From the NCBI GenBank assembly GCA_964410015.1, contig CAYPFV010000003.1, positions 1-51,445 on the forward strand: a stretch of 51,445 nt of DNA. The letters run 5' to 3'. This DNA is from SKVR01 sp964410015 (GTDB lineage Bacteria; Bacteroidota; Bacteroidia; Bacteroidales; UBA7960). The translations under genes were made by a program, and so were the position numbers. Below, piece after piece: positions 15,175 to 23,760 of the stretch (positions within the stretch are counted from its first letter, which is position 1; each line of letters begins with the position of its first letter). The notes under the pieces are model-generated. The model saw nothing but the letters and a program-made list of their open reading frames with translations, was not told the DNA's origin and ran no database searches.

Positions 15175-16967
15175 TGGCAAAATACAAAATGCATTTGTTG
15201 GTATGTGGTGGTACGGGTTGCCGTGCTTCTGCCAGCGACATGCTTTATGAAGGCTTAGTTAAAGAAGTACAGGATCATAATTTGCAGGATGAAGTGCAGG
15301 TGGTTACAACCGGATGCTTTGGATTTTGCGAGAAAGGACCCATTGTGAAAATGATCCCCGATAATACATTTTATGTTTCTGTAGAACCCAAAGATGCCAA
15401 AGCCATTGTGGAGGAACATGTTATAAAAGGAAGAAGTGTAAAAAGCCTTCTTTACAAGGATCCTACCAATAAAGAAATTATTTCCGATTCGAAGCACATG
15501 GGTTTCTATAAAAAGCAATTGCGTATTGCTTTAAGAAACTGTGGTATGATTGATCCGGAAAACATTGATGAATATCTGGCAGCTGATGGATACGAAGCCA
15601 TGGGGAAAGTTTTACTTGAAATGAAACCCGAAGAAGTTATCAAAGCTGTTATAGATTCTGGTTTGCGCGGCAGGGGAGGCGGTGGTTTCCCTACAGGTAT
15701 AAAATGGCAGATTGCCAGCAAAGTAAACGGCGATCAAAAATATGTTGTTTGTAATGCTGATGAGGGAGACCCTGGTGCTTTTATGGACAGATCGATCCTG
15801 GAAGGTGATCCTCATACTGTGATAGAAGCGATGGTGATCAACGGATTTTGCATTGGCGCTACCAAAGGTCTGATCTATATCAGAGCAGAATATCCATTGG
15901 CTATTCAACGCCTTAAAATTGCTTTGAATCAGGCGCGTGAGCTGGGTCTGCTTGGAAAAGATATTTTGGGCAGTGGTTTTGATTTCGATATAGAAATACG
16001 CTATGGTGCGGGTGCATTTGTTTGCGGCGAGGAAACTGCCCTAATTCACTCTATGGAAGGAGAAAGGGGAGAACCCACTTTTAAACCACCTTTTCCTGCT
16101 CAAAGTGGTTATTTAGGCAAACCCACCAATGTAAACAATGTGGAAACTTACGCCAATATACCCGTTATTATTAACAAAGGTGCCGAATGGTTTGCGTCCA
16201 TAGGGTCTGAAAAATCAAAAGGTACAAAGGTTTTTGCCCTGGCGGGTAAGATCAACAACGTAGGACTGATAGAAGTACCTATGGGCATTACCCTGCGCGA
16301 AGTGATTTACGAAATCGGGGGTGGTATCAAGGGTGGCAAAAAGTTTAAAGCGGTGCAAACCGGAGGTCCCTCAGGCGGTTGTCTTACTGAAAAACATCTG
16401 GATATACCCATTGATTTTGATAACCTGCTTGCTGCCGGTTCTATGATGGGTTCGGGTGGTATGATCGTGATGGACGAAGACGACTGTATGGTATCTGTTG
16501 CCAAGTTTTACCTCGATTTTACCGTTGAAGAATCATGTGGCAAATGCGCACCTTGTCGTGTAGGAAACAAGCGCCTTTATGAACAACTCGATATCATCAC
16601 CAAAGGCAATGGCAAAGAGGAAGACCTTGATAAACTGCGCAATCTTTGTAACGTTATCAGAGACACCTCTCTCTGTGGTTTGGGGCAAACTTCTCCCAAC
16701 CCTGTTATTTCAACCCTCGATAATTTTTACGAAGAATACCTTGCTCATGTAAAAGACCAGCAATGTCCTTCGGGAGTTTGTAAGGAATTGATCCGCTATG
16801 AGGTGATTCCCGAGAATTGTGTAGGATGTACGGCATGTGCACGGAACTGTCCGGTAAATTGTATTGCCGGAGAGCGAAAACAGGTACATGTCATCGATCA
16901 GTCTCTCTGCATCAAATGTGGTGCCTGCCTCGAAAAATGTAAGTTTAACGCAATAGCCGTAATTTAA
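15174..16967 (+). CDS. hydB: HydB flavin subunit of hydrogenase complex 2
   Basis: 597 residues, full-length HydB/HndC/HymB type. The N-terminal thioredoxin-like [2Fe-2S] domain has Cys11 and Cys16 plus a T-T-G-C-F-G-F-C pair. The NuoF core has R-G-R-G-G-G-G-F-P-T-G (FMN), G-A-F-V-C-G-E-E-T-A-L (NADH) and E-S-C-G-K-C-A-P-C ([4Fe-4S]). The C-terminal ferredoxin domain has two CX2CX2CX3C motifs (C-V-G-C-T-A-C-A-R-N-C and C-I-K-C-G-A-C-L-E-K-C). This layout is that of electron-bifurcating hydrogenases, which couple NADH and reduced ferredoxin to H2. Its start codon overlaps the stop of the upstream gene; a 22-bp gap separates it from hydA. Confidence 0.92.
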   Translation: MAKYKMHLLVCGGTGCRASASDMLYEGLVKEVQDHNLQDEVQVVTTGCFGFCEKGPIVKMIPDNTFYVSVEPKDAKAIVEEHVIKGRSVKSLLYKDPTNKEIISDSKHMGFYKKQLRIALRNCGMIDPENIDEYLAADGYEAMGKVLLEMKPEEVIKAVIDSGLRGRGGGGFPTGIKWQIASKVNGDQKYVVCNADEGDPGAFMDRSILEGDPHTVIEAMVINGFCIGATKGLIYIRAEYPLAIQRLKIALNQARELGLLGKDILGSGFDFDIEIRYGAGAFVCGEETALIHSMEGERGEPTFKPPFPAQSGYLGKPTNVNNVETYANIPVIINKGAEWFASIGSEKSKGTKVFALAGKINNVGLIEVPMGITLREVIYEIGGGIKGGKKFKAVQTGGPSGGCLTEKHLDIPIDFDNLLAAGSMMGSGGMIVMDEDDCMVSVAKFYLDFTVEESCGKCAPCRVGNKRLYEQLDIITKGNGKEEDLDKLRNLCNVIRDTSLCGLGQTSPNPVISTLDNFYEEYLAHVKDQQCPSGVCKELIRYEVIPENCVGCTACARNCPVNCIAGERKQVHVIDQSLCIKCGACLEKCKFNAIAVI

Positions 16968-16989
16968 TAACAATAACAGGAAATAAATC

Positions 16990-18768
16990 ATGGAACTTAT
17001 AAAATTAAATATAGATAACAGAACTGTTGAGGTGGAAAAAGGTACGACCATCTATCATGCAGCAAAAAAGTTAAATATCCACATTCCTACTTTGTGCTAC
17101 ATGAATCTTACCGACCTCAACATAGAGCATAAACCCGGTGGTTGCCGTATTTGTGTGGTAGAGGTTGAAGGACGCCGTAATCTGGCTCCCTCCTGTGCCA
17201 CAGAATGTGCCGAAGGTATGGAGGTAAAAACACATTCATTAAGGGTGCTCAATGCCCGCCGCACCGTTTTGGAATTGCTGATCTCTGATCACCCCTTCGA
17301 TTGTTTGGTATGTGCCAAATCCGGTAACTGCGACTTGCAGGACCTGGCCATCAAACTGGGTGTTCGCGATATTCCTTTTCAGGGCGAGAAATCGACTTAC
17401 AAAGAAGATTTTTCACCTGCTATTATTCGCGATATGGATAAATGTATCATGTGTCGTCGTTGCGAAACCATGTGTAACGATTTTCAAACTGTAGGTGTAC
17501 TCTCCGGAATACATCGTGGTTTTGAATCTGTTGTGGCACCAGCTTTTGAACGCGATCTCGATCATAGCGAATGTACTTATTGCGGACAGTGTGTTGCTGT
17601 TTGCCCCACCGGCGCACTCACAGAGGTTGACCATACTAAAAATGTAATTTCTGCCCTTGCCGATCCTAAAAAAACCGTTGTCGTACAAACTGCTCCTGCC
17701 GTTAGAGCTGCTTTGGGAGAAGAGTTTGGCATGGAACTAGGTTCGCTGGTAACAGGTAAAATGGTTGCTGCTCTGCGTCAGCTTGGCTTCGACTTTGTTT
17801 TTGATACCGATTTTGCTGCCGATCTTACCATTATGGAAGAGGGTACCGAAATGCTTGATCGCTTAACACGACACATGAATGGCGACAAACAGGTGAAACT
17901 ACCAATTCTTACTTCTTGCTGCCCGGGATGGGTAAACTTCTTTGAATACAACTACCCCGATATGCTCGATATTCCTTCTACTGCCCGTTCACCACAACAA
18001 ATGTTCGGGGCAGTTGCCAAATCCTATTTTGCCGAAAAGCAAAAGATTGATCGTAAGGATATGGTGGTGGTTTCTATTATGCCTTGTGTGGCCAAAAAAT
18101 ATGAATGTACCCGTGAAGAATTTTCTGTGGAAGGCAACCCTGATGTTGATTTTTCAATTTCTACACGCGAATTGGCCAAATTCATCAAAAATTCAAATAT
18201 AGATTTTGCATCTCTGCCAGATGAGGATTTTGATCTTCCATTGGGAGAATCTACCGGAGCAGGAGTAATTTTTGGTACCACCGGTGGTGTAATTGAAGCT
18301 GCCACCCGTACTGCTTACGAACTGCATACCGGTAAAAAACTTGAGAGTGTTGAATTTGAAGCACTGAGAGGCTTTGATGGTATCCGTTCTGCCACGGTTG
18401 ATTTTAACGGAACCGAAATCAGAATTGGCATAGCACACGGATTGGGCAATGCCCGTAAACTTCTGGATAAAGTAAAAAGTGGAGAAGCCGATTTTCACGC
18501 TATTGAGATCATGGCTTGTCCTGGTGGTTGTATTGGGGGTGGTGGGCAGCCGCTGCATCATGGCAATACTTCGATCCTGAAAGCACGCTCAAGGGCTCTT
18601 TATACCGAAGACAAAGGCAAAAAAATCAGAAAATCCCATGAAAATCCAAATATTATCAAACTCTACGACGAATATTTATCGAAACCTGGTAGTGAAAAAG
18701 CACACAAACTTCTTCATACACATTATTTTGCCAAAAAAAAGCAGGTATTTATAGAGCAAGATATCTGA
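16990..18768 (+). CDS. hydA: [FeFe] hydrogenase catalytic subunit, complex 2
   Basis: 592 residues with the same domain order as the protein at 5642: [2Fe-2S], His/Cys [4Fe-4S], 2[4Fe-4S] and H-cluster domain. The H-cluster motifs are canonical: T-S-C-C-P-G-W (Cys310, Cys311), M-P-C-V-A-K-K-Y-E (Cys366) and M-A-C-P-G-G-C-I-G-G-G-G-Q-P (Cys510, Cys514). The C-terminus ends with K-S-H-E-N-P and a H-K-L-L-H-T-H-Y segment. With HydB and HydC it should form a cytoplasmic HydABC complex oxidising NADH and ferredoxin to make H2, or the reverse. No hydE, hydF or hydG maturase is in the window. Confidence 0.94.
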   Translation: MELIKLNIDNRTVEVEKGTTIYHAAKKLNIHIPTLCYMNLTDLNIEHKPGGCRICVVEVEGRRNLAPSCATECAEGMEVKTHSLRVLNARRTVLELLISDHPFDCLVCAKSGNCDLQDLAIKLGVRDIPFQGEKSTYKEDFSPAIIRDMDKCIMCRRCETMCNDFQTVGVLSGIHRGFESVVAPAFERDLDHSECTYCGQCVAVCPTGALTEVDHTKNVISALADPKKTVVVQTAPAVRAALGEEFGMELGSLVTGKMVAALRQLGFDFVFDTDFAADLTIMEEGTEMLDRLTRHMNGDKQVKLPILTSCCPGWVNFFEYNYPDMLDIPSTARSPQQMFGAVAKSYFAEKQKIDRKDMVVVSIMPCVAKKYECTREEFSVEGNPDVDFSISTRELAKFIKNSNIDFASLPDEDFDLPLGESTGAGVIFGTTGGVIEAATRTAYELHTGKKLESVEFEALRGFDGIRSATVDFNGTEIRIGIAHGLGNARKLLDKVKSGEADFHAIEIMACPGGCIGGGGQPLHHGNTSILKARSRALYTEDKGKKIRKSHENPNIIKLYDEYLSKPGSEKAHKLLHTHYFAKKKQVFIEQDI

Positions 18769-18832
18769 CAGGCATTAACAGAGAGATGTTTGTATTTATA
18801 AAATAAAATACTTTAAAAAAATATACGAAATC

Positions 18833-19324
18833 ATGACTTCAGTAAAATTAAAGTTGAAAGAAAATGATGTGAAGAAGCTCCATGAAGTATGCGATTCGTT
18901 TAACAACGAAGCAGGAGAGCTCATCAACGTTTTGCATAAAGCCCAGGAGATTTTCGGATATCTTCCCGCAGAGGTTCAGGAGGTAGTGGCCGATGGGTTA
19001 AACATACCTGTTGCGAAAGTTTACGGGGTAGTAACCTTCTATAGTTTTTTCACCATGTTGCCCCGCGGACGTTATCCTATTTCTATATGTACAGGTACTG
19101 CCTGCTACGTTAGGGGTGCAGAAAAGGTACTTGATGAATTTAAACGCATTCTGAAGGTGCCTGTGGGTGAAACAACCGAAGATGGCAAGTTCTCTATTAC
19201 CTGCTTGCGGTGTGTAGGTGCTTGCGGACTGGCACCTGTAGTAATGGTAGGCGATAAAACCTATGGCCGCGTTACTACGGATGGCGTAAAAGATATTCTG
19301 AAAGAATACGAGACTGAAGACTAA
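18833..19324 (+). CDS. hydC: HydC, NuoE-like [2Fe-2S] subunit of complex 2
   Basis: A 163-residue NuoE-type ferredoxin with cluster cysteines C-T-G-T-A-C and C-V-G-A-C and the Y-G-V-V-T-F-Y-S-F-F segment. One additional cysteine precedes the second pair (C-L-R-C-V-G-A-C). It is more NuoE-like than the copy at 3861. The gene order HydB-HydA-HydC differs from complex 1 (HydC-HydB-HydA), so the two operons are not a simple recent duplication. It ends the operon; a terminator follows at 19361. Confidence 0.9.
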   Translation: MTSVKLKLKENDVKKLHEVCDSFNNEAGELINVLHKAQEIFGYLPAEVQEVVADGLNIPVAKVYGVVTFYSFFTMLPRGRYPISICTGTACYVRGAEKVLDEFKRILKVPVGETTEDGKFSITCLRCVGACGLAPVVMVGDKTYGRVTTDGVKDILKEYETED

Positions 19325-19360
19325 CAGGCGAAGCAAAATCGAAAGAATCTTTGCCAGCAA

Positions 19361-19404
19361 AAAAGAGGAGCATACCTGTAACGGGTGTGCACCTCTTTTT
19401 TTTT
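19361..19404 (+). terminator. Intrinsic terminator of hydrogenase complex 2 operon
   Basis: AAAAGAGG-x-GCA-x-ACC pairs with GGGT-x-TGC-x-CCTCTTTT around a short loop, followed by nine T residues. It begins 37 bp after the hydC stop. Confidence 0.8.
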
Positions 19405-19527
19405 GAAGGATTATTTCTTTCCCTGGTTTACTAAAACCCCTAAAAGGTTGCTGCATTTTGTTCTGTTTCAATATCCTGTACCCGGATAGTTTTACGGTGG
19501 TCAGTCAGAAATAAAAGTAAATCTGTT

Positions 19528-20643
19528 TTATTTCTTTGGATAGTATTCATCTATCAGAAACAGGTAGTTTTTCGGAAGATGATGTGCATAAATGTTTTCC
19601 TGATCATCCGGAAAAATTTTATCATATTCACCAGTAGGTTTCAAAACAATGGTATGTCCGGCGCGGGAATAATTTATAGTTTCATAATATTCGGGGGGTA
19701 CAAATTCGGGCATAAAATTCTTAATTTGTTTTGAAATGGCTCTGCCCAGATATTTTTCATAGTTTTTTCTTGTTCTTTCCGCAGGTTTGTATAATCTTTT
19801 GTAAGCATGCATCAAATAAAGGCGTCTTGGAAATTTTTGACTTCTGATACCCTTGCGGGCGTTTTTGAAAGGGTTTATTTCATTAAAATTATAGATCGTT
19901 TGAACAGTTAGAGGTGTTTCAGGCACCCAATCAGCTGTATTTACCACGTTAAATGCCCATCCATTGTGGTTCATCATTTCGTAATCATAGGCAAAAAACA
20001 AATTGCCGGGTTTGGGAGCAGCACTGCTGTATGTCTTAAACCGGATACCAGAGGGTAACAATTCCTGCTTTTGCAAATGTTGAAGATGTGCGTTGAGCAG
20101 AAAACTGATGGCACCCCCCTGACTGTGCCCGGTGATCATAAAATGACGTGTTCCGGTTTGATAAAGCGAATCAATTCGCGGCAAAATATCAATGGAAAGG
20201 CTTGCCATTCCGATCATCCATCCGGTATGAACTGCCGCCTTAGGGTTTTCTGCTACTTTATAATTGATCGTATTATCCCGCGACAATACGAGCGATCCCT
20301 CGGCAGGTATCATCGCTACATAATAATTGGCCAGCCAACTTTCTGTTTTTGGAGTGGTGCCCCTGATACTGATCACTGCCACACCATCATCCCGCATCCA
20401 TAGTTCCCATAAATGATCCAGCCCCATAGGTTCCGAACGGTAAATTTTTTTGTAATCTGCCGGATGTGTAAGTCCGGAAAGCTTTGTACTATCGAGATTA
20501 TTTGTGAATTCTGCAATCAGTAGCATATCACGATACTCAGTACTATTGAAACCAGACTTAAGTTTCTGACCGAAAACAGTTGACGGGAATAAGATGATGG
20601 TAAAGATGGAAATAGAATAAAAAAATAAAATCTTCGTGTTCAT
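19528..20643 (-). CDS. Secreted class 3 lipase-like hydrolase
   Basis: About 371 residues. Starting at the internal ATG (20643), the first 26 residues form a clean signal peptide ending V-F-G-Q; an upstream ATG (20685) would add 14 residues before it. The alpha/beta-hydrolase core has the nucleophile elbow T-G-H-S-Q-G-G and, earlier, the I-S-I-R-G-T-T strand typical of Lipase_3 enzymes. The substrate is unknown; periplasmic or outer-membrane location is inferred from the signal peptide. It is transcribed toward the hydrogenase island and is not part of it. Confidence 0.8.
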   Translation of the reverse strand: MNTKILFFYSISIFTIILFPSTVFGQKLKSGFNSTEYRDMLLIAEFTNNLDSTKLSGLTHPADYKKIYRSEPMGLDHLWELWMRDDGVAVISIRGTTPKTESWLANYYVAMIPAEGSLVLSRDNTINYKVAENPKAAVHTGWMIGMASLSIDILPRIDSLYQTGTRHFMITGHSQGGAISFLLNAHLQHLQKQELLPSGIRFKTYSSAAPKPGNLFFAYDYEMMNHNGWAFNVVNTADWVPETPLTVQTIYNFNEINPFKNARKGIRSQKFPRRLYLMHAYKRLYKPAERTRKNYEKYLGRAISKQIKNFMPEFVPPEYYETINYSRAGHTIVLKPTGEYDKIFPDDQENIYAHHLPKNYLFLIDEYYPKK

Positions 20644-21004
20644 CTCAACAAAATTAAAAGGGGTGCGTATTTTATTTTGTGTCAAAAGTATGGTTTTTCA
20701 ATCTTAATCAAAATGTTTTTTTGAAAAATATTTCATATACCAGGATAATGTATTTTTGTAGTACATTTCAATATCCAAAACTTTCAAAGACTACTATTCA
20801 TTACTTTTTTCGATTGAGATTTTTATCATAAATGTTTTGTTCATATTTGAAAAGTTGAAGATTTTCTTTCAATTATTTGCAAATGAAGGGAGGTGACTTA
20901 TAAGAGTAAAAGTTAATAATAGGTATATGTGGTCATTTTTACATATTGAAATATTGTTTTGACAATCCTGGTTTTCGATTTGCCTGAATGTTTTTTTTAT
21001 TTAT

Positions 21005-21131
21005 GCACCGAGCCATGACAAAAATTTTGACACACACACGCGAATGATTAGATTTCGCAGCATAGTAAAAAAAAAACCGGAGTTTTGGTGAGCTCCATCT
21101 GACCGATTTAATCAAATTATGAACAGATGAA
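21005..21131 (-). repeat. Dispersed repeat unit, reverse orientation
   Basis: The reverse complement of the unit at 7764-7890: it starts gcaccgagccatgac, contains tgacacacacac and ccggagttttgg, and ends with the 34-bp core at 21096-21129. Confidence 0.75.
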
Positions 21132-21183
21132 ACATCCATGATTAAAGATTAAACACACACGAGGATGATTAAATTGGATGTTC

Positions 21184-21217
21184 CATCTGACCGAATTAAT
21201 CAAATTATAAACAGATG
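21184..21217 (-). repeat. Isolated 34-bp CATCTG...CAGATG core
   Basis: Identical to the core at 17-50 and preceded by a acacacacgaggatgatt segment at 21153-21170. It lies 39 bp upstream of the next start codon and so forms part of that gene's leader or promoter region. Confidence 0.75.
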
Positions 21218-21256
21218 AAACAATTCTGTATTTTTGAAAAAATTTAAAATAAACAC

Positions 21257-21814
21257 ATGAAAACATCAAAAATTATTTTCGGTATCGTGCTTTCCCTTAT
21301 TCTTATTTTGGTTGCCATATACGCGTATTATGGTGGCTTTTCAAAAATTGATTTTGAAGTAAGACAAGGAGGGGGAGAAACATTGGTTTACCAATCCTTA
21401 AAAGGTGATTATTCGCAAACTGCAATGGTTACAGATGAGATTTATGAGATTTTACTTTCTGATTACGACATAGAAACTTTTAAAGGTTTTGGAATCTATT
21501 ATGATAATCCTGCTGAAGTAACCACAGAGGAACTCAGATCGGATGTAGGATGTATTTTGCCTGAGGAACATGCAGACAAAAAACCTATGCTCGAGAGTGA
21601 GTTTAAAGTAGAGACCGCACCTTATGGTGATTTTGTTGTAACCGAGTTTCCCTATCGTGGACAACTATCTTTCATGGTTGGGGTTATGAAAGTGTACCCT
21701 GCTATGACACGATTTATTCAACAAAAAGGATTAAACCCCAATACACCGGTAATGGAAATTTATGATATTCCCAATAAAAAAATTATTTATCGGAAAGAGA
21801 TGGTAGAATTGTAA
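21257..21814 (+). CDS. Membrane-anchored GyrI-like domain protein
   Basis: 185 residues. One N-terminal transmembrane helix (about residues 7-26) is followed by a GyrI-like (SOUL/AraC-effector-type) small-molecule-binding domain, recognisable by F-G-I-Y-Y-D-N-P-A-E-V and the following L-R-S-D-V-G segment. The domain would face the periplasm. Such stand-alone anchored forms occur in many Bacteroidota; the ligand is unknown. A dispersed repeat core ends 39 bp before the ATG. It is not obviously linked to the convergent menaquinone operon. Confidence 0.72.
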   Translation: MKTSKIIFGIVLSLILILVAIYAYYGGFSKIDFEVRQGGGETLVYQSLKGDYSQTAMVTDEIYEILLSDYDIETFKGFGIYYDNPAEVTTEELRSDVGCILPEEHADKKPMLESEFKVETAPYGDFVVTEFPYRGQLSFMVGVMKVYPAMTRFIQQKGLNPNTPVMEIYDIPNKKIIYRKEMVEL

Positions 21815-21917
21815 GAAGATCCCGGCAGAAAAACAAGTTATTTTTATCTATATTGGCTGGCGATTGTAAAATGTAGTAAAAGAATTATTGATTGTTGTTC
21901 TGTTTGTTTTTCAATGA

Positions 21918-22820
21918 TCATATCACTTCACCCAACCCAAAGAATAAGGCATAGGCGAGGGTGGAAAGGGCAAGTCTTTTCAGTTCGGGGTAGAGTTGCA
22001 TAGGGTGAGTATGACGAAAAACCGCTACAATGTTTTGAATGAGCAGGGGTAGTGTAAGGATAAACAGAAACTGGTAGTTTGACTGGTAATTAAAAATTAC
22101 ATACAGTGTACCTAAAACAACCGAGCCACCAACCAGTGCCAGGTGATAGTATTTTGCTTTTTGGCTGCCCATCCAAACTACCATAGTATTCTTTTGAGCT
22201 TTTTTATCGCTTTCATAATCGCGCAAATTATTGAGATTAAGCACCCCTGCGCTCAACAGCCCGATGGAAGCTGCAGGTAGGATCAGCCAGGGTTTCAGAA
22301 GTCCGGTATGCAGAAAATACGTACCTAATACACCAATAAGACCAAAGAATAAAAACACGGAAATATCTCCCAATCCTCTGTATCCGTAAGGATTTTTACC
22401 CACCGTATAGGTAATGGCTGCTATGATGGCGGCAAGACCGATACCAATAAAAACAAATATTGTTTTCATATCTTGTCCACGCAAACCGAAATATATAAGC
22501 ATCAATCCAGAAATTAGTGCCAGCATCACTGTAAGGATAATTCCTTTTTTCATATGTTTAGGGGAGATCATTCCACTTTGAACCAACCGGCGCGGGCCAA
22601 CTCTTTCCATACTGTCGGCCCCACTTTTAAAATCACCATAATCGTTGGCAAGGTTAGATAAGATCTGTAGGAAAAGTGTGGTCAGAATCGCCAGGATCAG
22701 AACTATCCAATGAAAAGAACCATGAGCATAAGCAAAGAAACTCCCCAAAAGGGGGCTCGACAATGCAAGGGGCAGCGTTTTAAGTCTGGCAGCTTCTATC
22801 CATGCTTTAATTTGGTTCAT
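21918..22820 (-). CDS. menA: 1,4-dihydroxy-2-naphthoate polyprenyltransferase MenA
   Basis: A 300-residue UbiA-family integral membrane enzyme that attaches the polyprenyl chain to DHNA in menaquinone synthesis. The first Asp-rich motif N-D-Y-G-D-F-K-S-G-A-D and the second region N-N-L-R-D-Y-E-S-D-K-K are present, with eight or nine hydrophobic segments. It is the last gene of the menaquinone operon and lies 115 bp after menB. The product would be methylated by UbiE/MenG (41312), encoded elsewhere in the window. Confidence 0.93.
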   Translation of the reverse strand: MNQIKAWIEAARLKTLPLALSSPLLGSFFAYAHGSFHWIVLILAILTTLFLQILSNLANDYGDFKSGADSMERVGPRRLVQSGMISPKHMKKGIILTVMLALISGLMLIYFGLRGQDMKTIFVFIGIGLAAIIAAITYTVGKNPYGYRGLGDISVFLFFGLIGVLGTYFLHTGLLKPWLILPAASIGLLSAGVLNLNNLRDYESDKKAQKNTMVVWMGSQKAKYYHLALVGGSVVLGTLYVIFNYQSNYQFLFILTLPLLIQNIVAVFRHTHPMQLYPELKRLALSTLAYALFFGLGEVI

Positions 22821-22935
22821 TTTGGTGGAAATTGTCAGGGTTTTGATTTTGCCAGGTAATTACAATAGATACCAGTTTAGGTTTATTTCATCATGCAAAT
22901 ACCGTTTATAAATCTATCTGTTTCAGATGCTTTGA

Positions 22936-23760
22936 TCAGGGAAACTTCGGGTATTTTTTAAAGTCCGGGGCTCTTTTTTCCAGGAATGCATTTTTTCCTT
23001 CCTGTGCTTCTTCTGTGAGGTAGTAAAGCAATGTGGCATTGCCGGCCAACTCCTGCACACCAGCCTGCCCGTCGAGTTCGGCATTCAGCCCCATCTTAAT
23101 CATACGTAAAGCAAGTGGGCTTCTCTGCATCATTTTTTTACTCCATTCCACGGTAGTATCTTCCAGTTGATCAAAAGGTACCACTTTATTGACCATACCC
23201 ATCTCACGTGCCTCTTCGGCAGTGTACTGATCGCAAAGAAACCAGATTTCCCGTGCTTTTTTTTGCCCTACATGGCGGGCAAGATAAGAAGAACCAAATC
23301 CTGCGTCGAAACTGCCAACTTTAGGTCCGGTCTGACCGAATATGGCATTTTCGGAGGCAATGGTAAGATCGCAAACAACATGCAATACATGTCCACCGCC
23401 AATGGCATATCCGTTTACCATGGCAATAACAGGTTTGGGCAGAGAGCGTATCTGGCGTTGCAAATCCAGCACATTCAACCGGGGTACACCATCTTTTCCT
23501 ACATATCCACCAATGCTTTTTACGTTTTGATCGCCACCGCTGCAAAAAGCTTTATCTCCTTCACCAGTAATCACCACTACATATATGTCCTGATTTTCAC
23601 GACATATCACCATGGCATCTTTCATTTCCTGTATGGTATCAGGTGTAAAAGCATTATAATATCTGGGGCGGTTGATTGTAATTTTAGCAATGCCTTCAAA
23701 AATTTCAAATTTTATCTCTGAATATTCTTTAAGGGTTTTCCAATCTCTTTTAGTGCTCAT
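22936..23760 (-). CDS. menB: 1,4-dihydroxy-2-naphthoyl-CoA synthase MenB
   Basis: About 274 residues, crotonase fold. It cyclises o-succinylbenzoyl-CoA. Typical segments are F-C-S-G-G-D-Q, the oxyanion-hole region Y-A-I-G-G-G-H and T-G-P-K-V-G-S-F-D. ATG 23760 (M-S-T-K-R-D-W) is chosen over an upstream start at 23817, because it overlaps the end of menD by 11 bp in the usual coupled manner and the N-terminus matches the family. The pathway genes menC and menE are not in the window. Confidence 0.94.
   Translation of the reverse strand: MSTKRDWKTLKEYSEIKFEIFEGIAKITINRPRYYNAFTPDTIQEMKDAMVICRENQDIYVVVITGEGDKAFCSGGDQNVKSIGGYVGKDGVPRLNVLDLQRQIRSLPKPVIAMVNGYAIGGGHVLHVVCDLTIASENAIFGQTGPKVGSFDAGFGSSYLARHVGQKKAREIWFLCDQYTAEEAREMGMVNKVVPFDQLEDTTVEWSKKMMQRSPLALRMIKMGLNAELDGQAGVQELAGNATLLYYLTEEAQEGKNAFLEKRAPDFKKYPKFP

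Larger units (their letters stand above)
20644..21256. other. Gap with dispersed repeats
   Basis: No gene. The left 350 bp are AT-rich without visible features. The right part (21005-21217) holds a reverse-oriented 125-bp repeat unit and a second, isolated 34-bp core. A 66-codon open frame on the minus strand here consists of repeat sequence. Confidence 0.7.

Noticed and set aside
20939..21139. 66-codon minus-strand open frame
   Set aside because: Composed of dispersed repeat sequence; no ribosome binding site or homologous pattern.
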